A stretch of DNA of 38,005 nt, from the NCBI RefSeq assembly GCF_003270085.1, contig NZ_QFDQ01000051.1, positions 1-38,005 of the forward strand, written 5' to 3'. Position 1 is the stretch's first letter; each line of letters opens with the position of its first letter. Shown here one piece after another: positions 32,182-38,005 of the stretch. Position numbers and translations under genes: made by a program. The stretch is from Streptomyces triticisoli. GTDB taxonomy: Bacteria > Actinomycetota > Actinomycetes > Streptomycetales > Streptomycetaceae. The notes under the pieces were generated by a model that was not told where the DNA came from, searched no databases, and saw only the letters and a program-made list of their open reading frames with translations.

Positions 32182-32321
32182 CCGCCCGCCAGCCCCGCAC
32201 CAGGTGCCGTACGGCCGCCACGACGGCCCCGACTCCCTCCGCTTCCCCCCACAGCACCCCCGTCCCCCTCCCCGCCCACCCCACTGACCGGGCGATATGC
32301 GTGCTAAGGAGCCCGCGATGA
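32178..32321 (+). CDS. Possible coupled mini-ORF between fruK and fruA
   Basis: A 47-codon frame starts at ATG 32178 inside the fruK stop (ATGA) and stops with TGA 32319-32321 inside the fruA start (ATGA), spanning the whole gap. The peptide (MTARQPRTRCRTAATTAP...) is Thr/Pro/Arg-rich and unlike any family. It may be only a ribosome path that couples fruA to fruK, or chance. Confidence 0.25.
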   Translation: MTARQPRTRCRTAATTAPTPSASPHSTPVPLPAHPTDRAICVLRSPR

Positions 32322-34420
32322 GCGACATGATCACCGCGGACCTGGTCGATCTCGACCTGTCCGCCGACACCAAGGAGGCGGCGGCGCGCGCCCTCGCCGA
32401 ACGGATGGTGGCCCTGGGCCGGGTGACCGACCTGGAAGGCTTCCTCACCGACGTGGCCGCCCGTGAGGCGCAGATGCCGACCGGCCTCGACGGCGGCATC
32501 GGCATCCCGCACTGCCGCAGCGAGCACGTCACCGAGCCGACGCTGGCCTTCGGGCGCAGCGCGGCCGGGATCGACTTCGGCGCGGCGGACGGCCCCGCCG
32601 ACCTGATCTTCCTGATCGCGGCGCCGGCCGGTGCCGACGACGCCCATCTGACGATCCTGTCGTCGCTGGCCCGGCAGCTGATGAACGCCGAGTTCACCTC
32701 GGCGCTGCGGTCGGTGGACGACGCGGCGGCCGCGGCGGCGCTCATCCGGGGGGAAGAGGCACCGGTGACCGAGGCACCGAAGACCGAGGCTCCGGCGTCC
32801 GAGGCTCCGGCGCAGGCCGCGGGTGCCTCCGAAGACTCCGTCGCGACGCCGGGGGCGGCCTCCTCCGGTGCCGCGACGGGCAGCACGCCTGAGGCTGCCG
32901 ACGAGCGGTCCGGTGACCGTCCGTTCCGGATCGTGGCCGTCACCTCCTGCCCCACCGGCATCGCGCACACCTACATGGCGGCCGAGTCGCTGGAGAACGC
33001 CGGCCGCGAGGCGGGTGTCGAGATCGCCGTCGAGACGCAGGGCTCGGCCGGGTTCACCCGGCTCGACCCGGCGGTGATCGAGGCGGCGGACGGCGTCATC
33101 TTCGCGCACGACGTCCCCGTACGGGACCGGGACCGCTTCGCCGGGAAGCCGACCGTCGACGTCGGTGTGAAGGCGGGCGTCAACCGGGCCGCCGAGCTGA
33201 TCACCGAGGTCCGTGACAAGGCCGCGCGCGGCGAGGTGACCGCGGCGGCACCCGGCGCCACTCCGGTCGACCGGGCCGGCGAGGCGGGCGAGGGCTACGG
33301 CACCAAGCTGCGCAAGTGGCTCATGTCGGGTGTCAGTTACATGGTCCCGTTCGTCGCGGCGGGCGGTCTGCTGATCGCCCTCGGCTTCGCGATCGGCGGC
33401 TACGAGATCAACAAGGCGCCGTCGGTGATGGACCACTTCGTGTGGACCCAGGCCGACAGCTGGGCCGCCCTGCTGTTCCAGATCGGCGGCGTGGCCTTCG
33501 CCTTCCTCGTCCCGGTCCTGGCCGGCTACATCGCCTACGGCATGGCGGACCGCCCCGGTCTCGTCCCCGGCTTCGTCGGCGGCTCGATCGCCCTCACCAT
33601 CAACGCGGGCTTCCTCGGCGGCCTGGCGGCCGGTCTGATCGCCGGTGGTGTGGTGATGGCGATCCAGAAGCTGCGCATCCCCGCGGCGCTGCGCGGGATC
33701 ATGCCGGTGGTGGTGATCCCGCTGATCTCCTCGGCGGTGGTCGGGTTCCTGATGTTCGTGGTCATCGGCAAGCCCATCGCCACCGCGCAGAAGGGCATGA
33801 CCGACTGGCTGAACGGCCTCTCCGGCACCAACGCCATCCTGCTCGGCGCGCTGCTCGGCCTGATGATGTGCTTCGACCTCGGCGGCCCGGTCAACAAGGT
33901 CGCCTACACCTTCGCCACCGCCGGTATCGCGGTCTCCAACCCCAGTGACTCCGCGATGAAGATCATGGCCGCGGTGATGGCGGCCGGCATGGTGCCGCCG
34001 CTGGCGATGGCCCTGGCCACGACCGTGCGCGGCAAGCTGTTCAACCGGGCCGAGCGGGAGAACGGCAAGGCCGCCTGGGTCCTGGGCGCCTCCTTCATCT
34101 CCGAGGGCGCGATCCCGTTCGCGGCGGCCGACCCGCTGCGCGTCATTCCGGCGTCGATGGTGGGCGGCGCGGTCACCGGCGCCCTGTCGATGGCCTTCGG
34201 CGCCACCCTGCGCGCCCCGCACGGCGGCATCTTCGTGGTCCCGCTGATCGGCAACCCGTTCCTGTACCTGATCGCCATCGCGGTGGGCGTGTGCGTGACG
34301 ACGGCCCTGGTGGTCGTCCTCAAGACGCTGCGCAAGCCGGCACCGGACGCGGCGGCCCAGGGGGCGGCCGAGGGCGCGCGGAGCATGACGGCCGACCGGA
34401 AGCAGCCGGTCGCGGCGTGA
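32318..34420 (+). CDS. fruA: PTS fructose transporter subunit IIABC (FruA)
   Basis: A 700-residue membrane protein that takes up and phosphorylates fructose to fructose 1-phosphate, using phosphate from HPr. IIA is residues 1-145 with the active His65 in GIGIPHCRSEH. An Ala/Pro/Glu linker (150-200) follows. IIB is ~202-300 with the phospho-cysteine Cys211 in VAVTSCPTGIAHTYMAAES. IIC is ~340-680, with many membrane helices (SYMVPFVAAGGLLIALGFAI; AGYIAYGMADRPGLVPGFVG; LGLMMCFDLGGPVNK). ATG 32318 was chosen because AAGGAG lies seven bases before; a frame-open ATG exists at 32297. It is last in fruRKA. Confidence 0.93.
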   Translation: MSDMITADLVDLDLSADTKEAAARALAERMVALGRVTDLEGFLTDVAAREAQMPTGLDGGIGIPHCRSEHVTEPTLAFGRSAAGIDFGAADGPADLIFLIAAPAGADDAHLTILSSLARQLMNAEFTSALRSVDDAAAAAALIRGEEAPVTEAPKTEAPASEAPAQAAGASEDSVATPGAASSGAATGSTPEAADERSGDRPFRIVAVTSCPTGIAHTYMAAESLENAGREAGVEIAVETQGSAGFTRLDPAVIEAADGVIFAHDVPVRDRDRFAGKPTVDVGVKAGVNRAAELITEVRDKAARGEVTAAAPGATPVDRAGEAGEGYGTKLRKWLMSGVSYMVPFVAAGGLLIALGFAIGGYEINKAPSVMDHFVWTQADSWAALLFQIGGVAFAFLVPVLAGYIAYGMADRPGLVPGFVGGSIALTINAGFLGGLAAGLIAGGVVMAIQKLRIPAALRGIMPVVVIPLISSAVVGFLMFVVIGKPIATAQKGMTDWLNGLSGTNAILLGALLGLMMCFDLGGPVNKVAYTFATAGIAVSNPSDSAMKIMAAVMAAGMVPPLAMALATTVRGKLFNRAERENGKAAWVLGASFISEGAIPFAAADPLRVIPASMVGGAVTGALSMAFGATLRAPHGGIFVVPLIGNPFLYLIAIAVGVCVTTALVVVLKTLRKPAPDAAAQGAAEGARSMTADRKQPVAA

Positions 34421-34536
34421 GGGAAACGGTGAGGGAGACGGTCATGGGACACGGTGAGGGGGACACCGTGAGGGGACGCACGGCCCCTTGCCCCTTTAGG
34501 GCGCTGTAAGTAGTTCACGGCACATGCGAGATACGT

Positions 34537-34566
34537 CACGGTCCGGGGCAGAAGCCCCGGACCGTG
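34537..34566 (+). terminator. Strong hairpin after fruA, just before the next ribosome site
   Basis: A perfect 13-bp stem (CACGGTCCGGGGC 34537-34549 with GCCCCGGACCGTG 34554-34566) with an AGAA loop. It probably ends the fru operon; it lies only 17 bases before the start codon at 34583. Confidence 0.7.
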
Positions 34567-34582
34567 ATGTCTACTGGGAGGC

Positions 34583-34837
34583 ATGCCTGAGCACGTCTCC
34601 CTCCTGATGTGGCTCGGCGTGGCCCTGCCCGCCGCGCTGACCTTCGCTGCCATCATCGGCATGGCTCGCATCCGACGCAGCCTCCGCCTCGAGACCGCTC
34701 GACAGCATTCCGCCCGGCACCTGACGGCACTCCCGCCGCAGTCCGGGGCCGCCCCCAGCCGGGAGCTCGTCGAACTGACCCCGGCGGAGCAGGACGCCTT
34801 CGCCGGCCTGATGCGCCGACTCAGCGACAACCCCTGA
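34583..34837 (+). CDS. Small membrane protein, unknown
   Basis: An 84-residue protein with one N-terminal membrane helix (LLMWLGVALPAALTFAAIIGMA, residues 7-28), a basic stretch RIRRSLRLETARQH that should face the cytoplasm, and an acidic tail (ELVELTPAEQDAFAGLMRRLSDNP). GGGAGG lies four bases before ATG 34583. No family was recognised. It is convergent with the next gene. Confidence 0.65.
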   Translation: MPEHVSLLMWLGVALPAALTFAAIIGMARIRRSLRLETARQHSARHLTALPPQSGAAPSRELVELTPAEQDAFAGLMRRLSDNP

Positions 34838-34864
34838 GGCTCCCCGTACGGGTGGATCCTGCCG

Positions 34865-35611
34865 CTACGGCACCTGCGCCGCCCGCCGTTCCATCGCGCT
34901 GCGGGCCGCGTCCTCCGTCGCGTACACCTCGCACATGTGACGTCCGTCGGGGGTCGCCGTGTGCTCGACCTCCCACAGGGAGATCTCCACACCGTCGCTC
35001 AGCAGGAACGCGTGCTCGTAGAGCGAGAAGCACAGCCCCGCACGCCCCGCCCGGCAGGGGCGGCCGAAGGCCTGGGTGATCTGGTGCCCGGACGCCGTCG
35101 CCAGCAGTGAGGCGATGTCCGGGCCGGGCCGGTCGGCGTTCTCCGCGCGCCGCAGCAGACGGCGTGCGTGGTCGGACGAGCCGTCGGGGACGTACACGTG
35201 CCGCGCCTCGGGCATCGGCGCGAGCTGGACCAGCACCGGCAGTTCCAGGTCCGGTGTGTCCGGCGGGAGCGGCAGCCGGGCGGTGGCGGTGCTCAGCTCC
35301 TCCTCGTCGAGGTACACCTCGTGCTGCGCCTCGCCGCCCGGCGCGGTGTTGTGCACCAACTCCCAGAGGGTGAGCGCCGAGCCGTCGTCGAGCAGCCAGG
35401 TGTGCCGGTACGTCTCGCGGTGCAGCCCGGCGCTGTGGTGCGCCGAGTACAGCGAACCGTCGTACGCCAGCGCGCACTCGAGCCGCCGTATCGTCTCGTC
35501 GGGCAGCTCGAAGGAGTTCAGGGTGCGTCCGAGGAGCCGCGCGAGGTGCTCTTCCGGAGACTCGGGCGACTCGGGTGGTTCGTACGCAGTCGTCTCGTAC
35601 GGAACGCTCAA
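34865..35611 (-). CDS. DUF6227-like protein
   Basis: A 248-residue soluble protein with two related halves, each containing a segment like ETYRHTWLLDDGSALTLWELVHNTAPGG / SLYEHAFLLSDGVEISLWEVEHTATPDG followed by a QHEVYLDEEE / MCEVYATEDA end. So it is an internal duplication. I recall this as a Streptomyces family (DUF6227) without known function. No catalytic motif is seen. The ATG at 35609-35611 lies at the start of an acidic, proline-rich N-terminus. Confidence 0.65.
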   Translation of the reverse strand: MSVPYETTAYEPPESPESPEEHLARLLGRTLNSFELPDETIRRLECALAYDGSLYSAHHSAGLHRETYRHTWLLDDGSALTLWELVHNTAPGGEAQHEVYLDEEELSTATARLPLPPDTPDLELPVLVQLAPMPEARHVYVPDGSSDHARRLLRRAENADRPGPDIASLLATASGHQITQAFGRPCRAGRAGLCFSLYEHAFLLSDGVEISLWEVEHTATPDGRHMCEVYATEDAARSAMERRAAQVP

Positions 35612-35768
35612 GGTTTCTCCCGGCGTTGCTGCATGTCACCTTGTGGGTGCATACCGTAGCCCCTCGGTCGGACATCGTGTCCGGGAACCGAGAAAACGTA
35701 CGCCGGAAAAACGGCCCGACCACGCGAGAAGTTCCCGCGCGACCTGATGTCCCGTCAAAATCCGCTGC

Positions 35769-36797
35769 TCAGCGAGGTCCGTACAGGTCTTCGTACGTCG
35801 GCCAGGTCCCGCCCGGTCCGGCCACCGGCTCGGCGGCCCGCACCGCGCGGACGATCGCGCGGGTGACCTGGTCCGCGCCCGCGGCGAGGATCTCGTTCAG
35901 GGCGAGGGGGGAGCCGGGGTCGAGCGGGTGCGCCCCGGTGGCCAGGGCGAACACCGTGTCGCCGTCGTTGAGCAGGTGCACCGGCCGTACGGCGCGCGCG
36001 ATGCCGTCGTGCGCCGTGCCGGCCAGTTTCTGCGCCTGTGCCTTGGACAGGTCCGCGTCGGTGGCGACCACCGCGAGCGTGGTGTTCAGCGGGGGCGGCG
36101 CGTTCCGCTCGGCGGCCTCGGCGAGGCGCCGGCGCGCGGCCTCGTGCACCCGCGCGTCGGGGTACTCCACCGGTCCCTGGAACAACTCCCCGTACAGCAC
36201 CCCCGTTTCCGGATCCACCGCCGATCCCACCGCGTTGGCCACCACCAGCGCCGCCACCGTGACACCCGAGTCGAGCACCGTGCTCGCCGTGCCGACCCCG
36301 CCCTTGAGCGGGCCCACGACCGCTCCCGTCCCCGCGCCCACGCACCCCTCGCGCACGCGCCCGCCCACCTCGCTCGCCGCCGCGGCCTCGACCGCGGCAC
36401 GCCCGGTGGCCGCGTCCGGCCGGGCCCGGAAGTCGCCACCCCGGCCCAGGTCGAAGACACAGGCGGCCGGCACCACCGGCACCACGTGCGAGGGGTCCCG
36501 TCCGACCCGCACTCCGCGCCCCCGCTCCTCCAGCCAGGCCATCACCCCCGAGGCGGCGTCCAGCCCGTAGGCGCTGCCGCCGGTCAGCACGACCGCCTCC
36601 ACCGTCCGCACCAGGTTGCGCGGATCGAGGGCGTCGGTCTCCTTGGTACCGGGGCCACCGCCGCGCACATCCACGGCGGCCACGGCGCCGCCCTCCGGCG
36701 CGAGCACGACCGTCGTGCCGGTGAGCCAACCGCCGCCCGTACGCGTCGCATGCCCCACCCGCACACCTGTGACATCCGTCAAAGCGTCCGCTGTCAT
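35769..36797 (-). CDS. P1-family (DmpA-type) peptidase
   Basis: A 342-residue Ntn-type hydrolase of the DmpA aminopeptidase / beta-peptidyl aminopeptidase family. Marks are LTDVTGVRVGHATR at the N-terminus, GGGPGTKETDALDPRN, VLTGGSAYGLDAASGVMAWLEE, and the self-cleavage region PLNTTLAVVATDADLSKAQAQ near 260, where a Thr would become the N-terminal nucleophile. The enzyme trims N-terminal residues from peptides or beta-peptides. The start was taken at ATG 36795-36797 where the family begins. No signal peptide is seen, so it is cytoplasmic. Confidence 0.9.
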   Translation of the reverse strand: MTADALTDVTGVRVGHATRTGGGWLTGTTVVLAPEGGAVAAVDVRGGGPGTKETDALDPRNLVRTVEAVVLTGGSAYGLDAASGVMAWLEERGRGVRVGRDPSHVVPVVPAACVFDLGRGGDFRARPDAATGRAAVEAAAASEVGGRVREGCVGAGTGAVVGPLKGGVGTASTVLDSGVTVAALVVANAVGSAVDPETGVLYGELFQGPVEYPDARVHEAARRRLAEAAERNAPPPLNTTLAVVATDADLSKAQAQKLAGTAHDGIARAVRPVHLLNDGDTVFALATGAHPLDPGSPLALNEILAAGADQVTRAIVRAVRAAEPVAGPGGTWPTYEDLYGPR

Positions 36798-36914
36798 GGG
36801 AGCCAGTCTCCCCGGGCGGCAGGACGTCACGGGCCCCTTCGGCGGAACGGGAACGTCTCACCGCCTGCGCCGGGGCAGGACGGCCCCGCCCGCCGCGGAC
36901 CGTACCCTGGAGGC

Positions 36915-37121
36915 ATGAGTACCGCCCCCGAACCCGCCCCGGAGCCCGCCCCGGAACCTGCCCCCGGACCGCGTGACCCGAAGGCCGCGCTGATCTTCGA
37001 CGATCCGTTGAACCAGCAGTCCACGGACGACACCGACCGCGGGTGGGGCGAGCGTCCGGACGGCGACGCGGCCTCCGATCTCAAGCGCTTCCTCGACGAG
37101 AAGCCGCCCCACCACCTCTGA
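36915..37121 (+). CDS. Small conserved Streptomyces protein
   Basis: A 68-residue protein: a proline/glutamate/alanine repeat (APEPAPEPAPEPAPG), then DPKAALIFDDPLNQQSTDDTDRGWGERP and DLKRFLDEKPPHHL. This end is one I recall as conserved among Streptomyces beside mscL; its function is unknown. GGAGG directly precedes ATG 36915. It is convergent with mscL. Confidence 0.75.
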   Translation: MSTAPEPAPEPAPEPAPGPRDPKAALIFDDPLNQQSTDDTDRGWGERPDGDAASDLKRFLDEKPPHHL

Positions 37122-37173
37122 AGCCCGAGCGTCCACCGGACCGCGGCGGCTGCCGCCCACCGGCCCGCGGCGG

Positions 37174-37632
37174 CTACGGCCCGCGGTACTGCGAGCCGCG
37201 CTGCGCGACCAGCTCGTCGCGTATCTGCTTGAGCACCTCCAGCTCGGTCGCCTCCGGTACCTCCTGTGCGTCCTCCCTGGCCTTCTTCCGTGCCTCCTGG
37301 CGGGCCAGGAACTTGGCCATGGGCAGGAGCATCAGGAAGTAGACCACCGCCGCGGTGATCAGGAACTGGAGGGTGGCGCCGAGGACCGAGCCCCACATGA
37401 TCTGGATGCCCTGGTCGCCCTCGCAGGTGGAGCTCAGGCACGAGGCGTAGTGGTCGAGGTTCTTGGTGCCGATCGCTCCGACGACCGGATTGATCACACC
37501 TTTCACCACCGAGTTGACGATGTTGGTGAAGGCGGCGCCGACGACCACCGCTACTGCCAGATCGACGACGTTCCCGCGCATCAGGAAGGCCTTGAAGCCC
37601 TGCCAGACGCTCGGGTCCTTCTTCTCGCTCAC
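37174..37632 (-). CDS. mscL: Large-conductance mechanosensitive channel MscL
   Basis: A 152-residue membrane channel that opens under osmotic down-shock. The N-terminal amphipathic helix and TM1 are WQGFKAFLMRGNVVDLAVAV followed by VVGAAFTNIVNSVV. The outer loop has two cysteines (ASCLSSTCEGDQG). TM2 is LQFLITAAVVYFLMLLPMAK, and the cytoplasmic tail is charged (EARKKAREDAQEVPEATELEVLKQIRDEL). It appears complete. The start at 37632 is followed upstream by GGAG. Confidence 0.93.
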   Translation of the reverse strand: MSEKKDPSVWQGFKAFLMRGNVVDLAVAVVVGAAFTNIVNSVVKGVINPVVGAIGTKNLDHYASCLSSTCEGDQGIQIMWGSVLGATLQFLITAAVVYFLMLLPMAKFLARQEARKKAREDAQEVPEATELEVLKQIRDELVAQRGSQYRGP

Positions 37633-37689
37633 CCGGGGCCCCTCCTTGAACGTGCAGGTTGCGGAACAAACAGCTCCGCAACCTACGGC

Positions 37690-37928
37690 TCACCACAGGG
37701 TGACCGCCAGCCTGGCCGTCACGCTCGCCCCGGCCAGACGCGCCGCGGTGGAGCGCGGCACCGACAGCGCGATCAGCGCACCGCCGCCGGCCACCTCCTC
37801 CACGGGCTCCGGCACCTTCGCCACCCGGGCGCCGCGCGCGACCACCTCGGCCCGTCCGCCGGTCGCCGGCTCCTCCGCGGCGATCACGTCGACCCGGTCG
37901 CCGGGACGCAGCAGCCGGACCGTGGCCC
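37690..37928 (-). CDS. SAF-domain (CpaB/RcpC-like) protein, 3' part
   Basis: The C-terminal ~78 residues (ATVRLLRPGDRVDVIAAEEP...GGGALIALSVPRSTAARLAGAS) match SAF-domain proteins of the CpaB type, periplasmic or membrane-linked partners of pilus assembly. The stop TGA is at 37690-37692. Upstream of about 37928 the coding sense changes to antisense of an AraC gene, and in the same frame a TAG appears near 38000, so the gene is cut at the window edge, by duplication or by a chimeric join. Confidence 0.7.
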
Positions 37929-38005
37929 GGGTGGCCGGCTGCAGTCGCTTCGCGCTGTACCGGGGCTTCCGTGCGGCGTACGGTTTTGCCCCCAGCGACT
38001 ACCAA
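37923..38005 (+). repeat. 83-bp exact copy of AraC gene segment 17024-17106
   Basis: Bases 37923-38005 are identical to 17024-17106, the first helix-turn-helix region of the AraC gene, in the same orientation. The window stops inside the copy, so its full length is unknown. The join to the SAF gene lies in TGGCCCGGGTGGCC, where a few bases may be shared by both parents. Confidence 0.9.

Noticed and set aside
32132..34222. A 696-codon minus-strand open frame
   Set aside because: Antisense of fruA; the product is His/Arg/Gly-rich low-complexity sequence caused by codon bias.
35928..36914. Upstream extension of the small conserved protein
   Set aside because: It would be antisense to the P1 peptidase; the conserved product starts at ATG 36915 with GGAGG before it.
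1..38005. CRISPR array
   Set aside because: No regularly spaced short direct repeats were seen; the only direct repeats are the att fragments, thousands of bases apart.

Overview
The window is high-GC actinobacterial DNA, almost certainly Streptomyces. The right part carries hrdD, fruR-fruK-fruA, mscL and a DmpA-type peptidase in an order typical of Streptomyces chromosomes, and the small genes have the proline/alanine/arginine-rich character of that genus.

Left part (about 1-23230) is a genomic island built on a tRNA-Arg(CCU) gene, which lies intact on the minus strand at 23154-23229. Four further copies of the 3' part of this tRNA lie at 1959, 4082, 14579 and 19359. Each is preceded by a rho-independent-type hairpin, and two (1959, 23154) by the C-terminal remnant of a tyrosine recombinase. 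This is the pattern expected of integrative elements that entered the same attachment site one after another and then decayed. The resulting compartments hold: (i) an integrase remnant joined tail-to-tail to a putative relaxase C-terminus; (ii) a ribbon-helix-helix/PIN toxin-antitoxin pair and a phosphorothioate-DNA-type McrA/HNH restriction enzyme; (iii) a large ADP-ribosylglycohydrolase/phosphatase/ADP-ribosylglycohydrolase fusion, two small Streptomyces families, an IS5-type wreck, a broken PA14/FN3 secreted protein and a Tat-type multicopper oxidase; (iv) a 337-bp IS21-like miniature element with target duplication, a divergent alkylmercury-lyase-like/AraC pair, an IS256 wreck and an ankyrin protein flanked by inverted repeats; (v) a maleylpyruvate-isomerase-like protein, an orphan gvpA, an orphan double-glycine leader peptide and another integrase remnant ending at the tRNA.

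Right part (about 23285-37920) looks like ordinary core chromosome: a tandem IclR regulator, an M6-type secreted metalloprotease, a MarR regulator divergent from a LigB/DOPA-dioxygenase-like enzyme, the group 2 sigma factor HrdD with a good SigR promoter, the fructose operon fruRKA (DeoR repressor, 1-phosphofructokinase, PTS IIABC), a DUF6227-like protein, a P1 peptidase, a small conserved protein, MscL and the 3' end of an SAF-domain (CpaB-like) gene.

The last 83 bases (37923-38005) duplicate bases 17024-17106 of the AraC gene exactly and interrupt the SAF gene, so the right edge is either a real duplication or an assembly chimera. All family calls come from reading the translated sequence and from memory of the families; no database search was possible.
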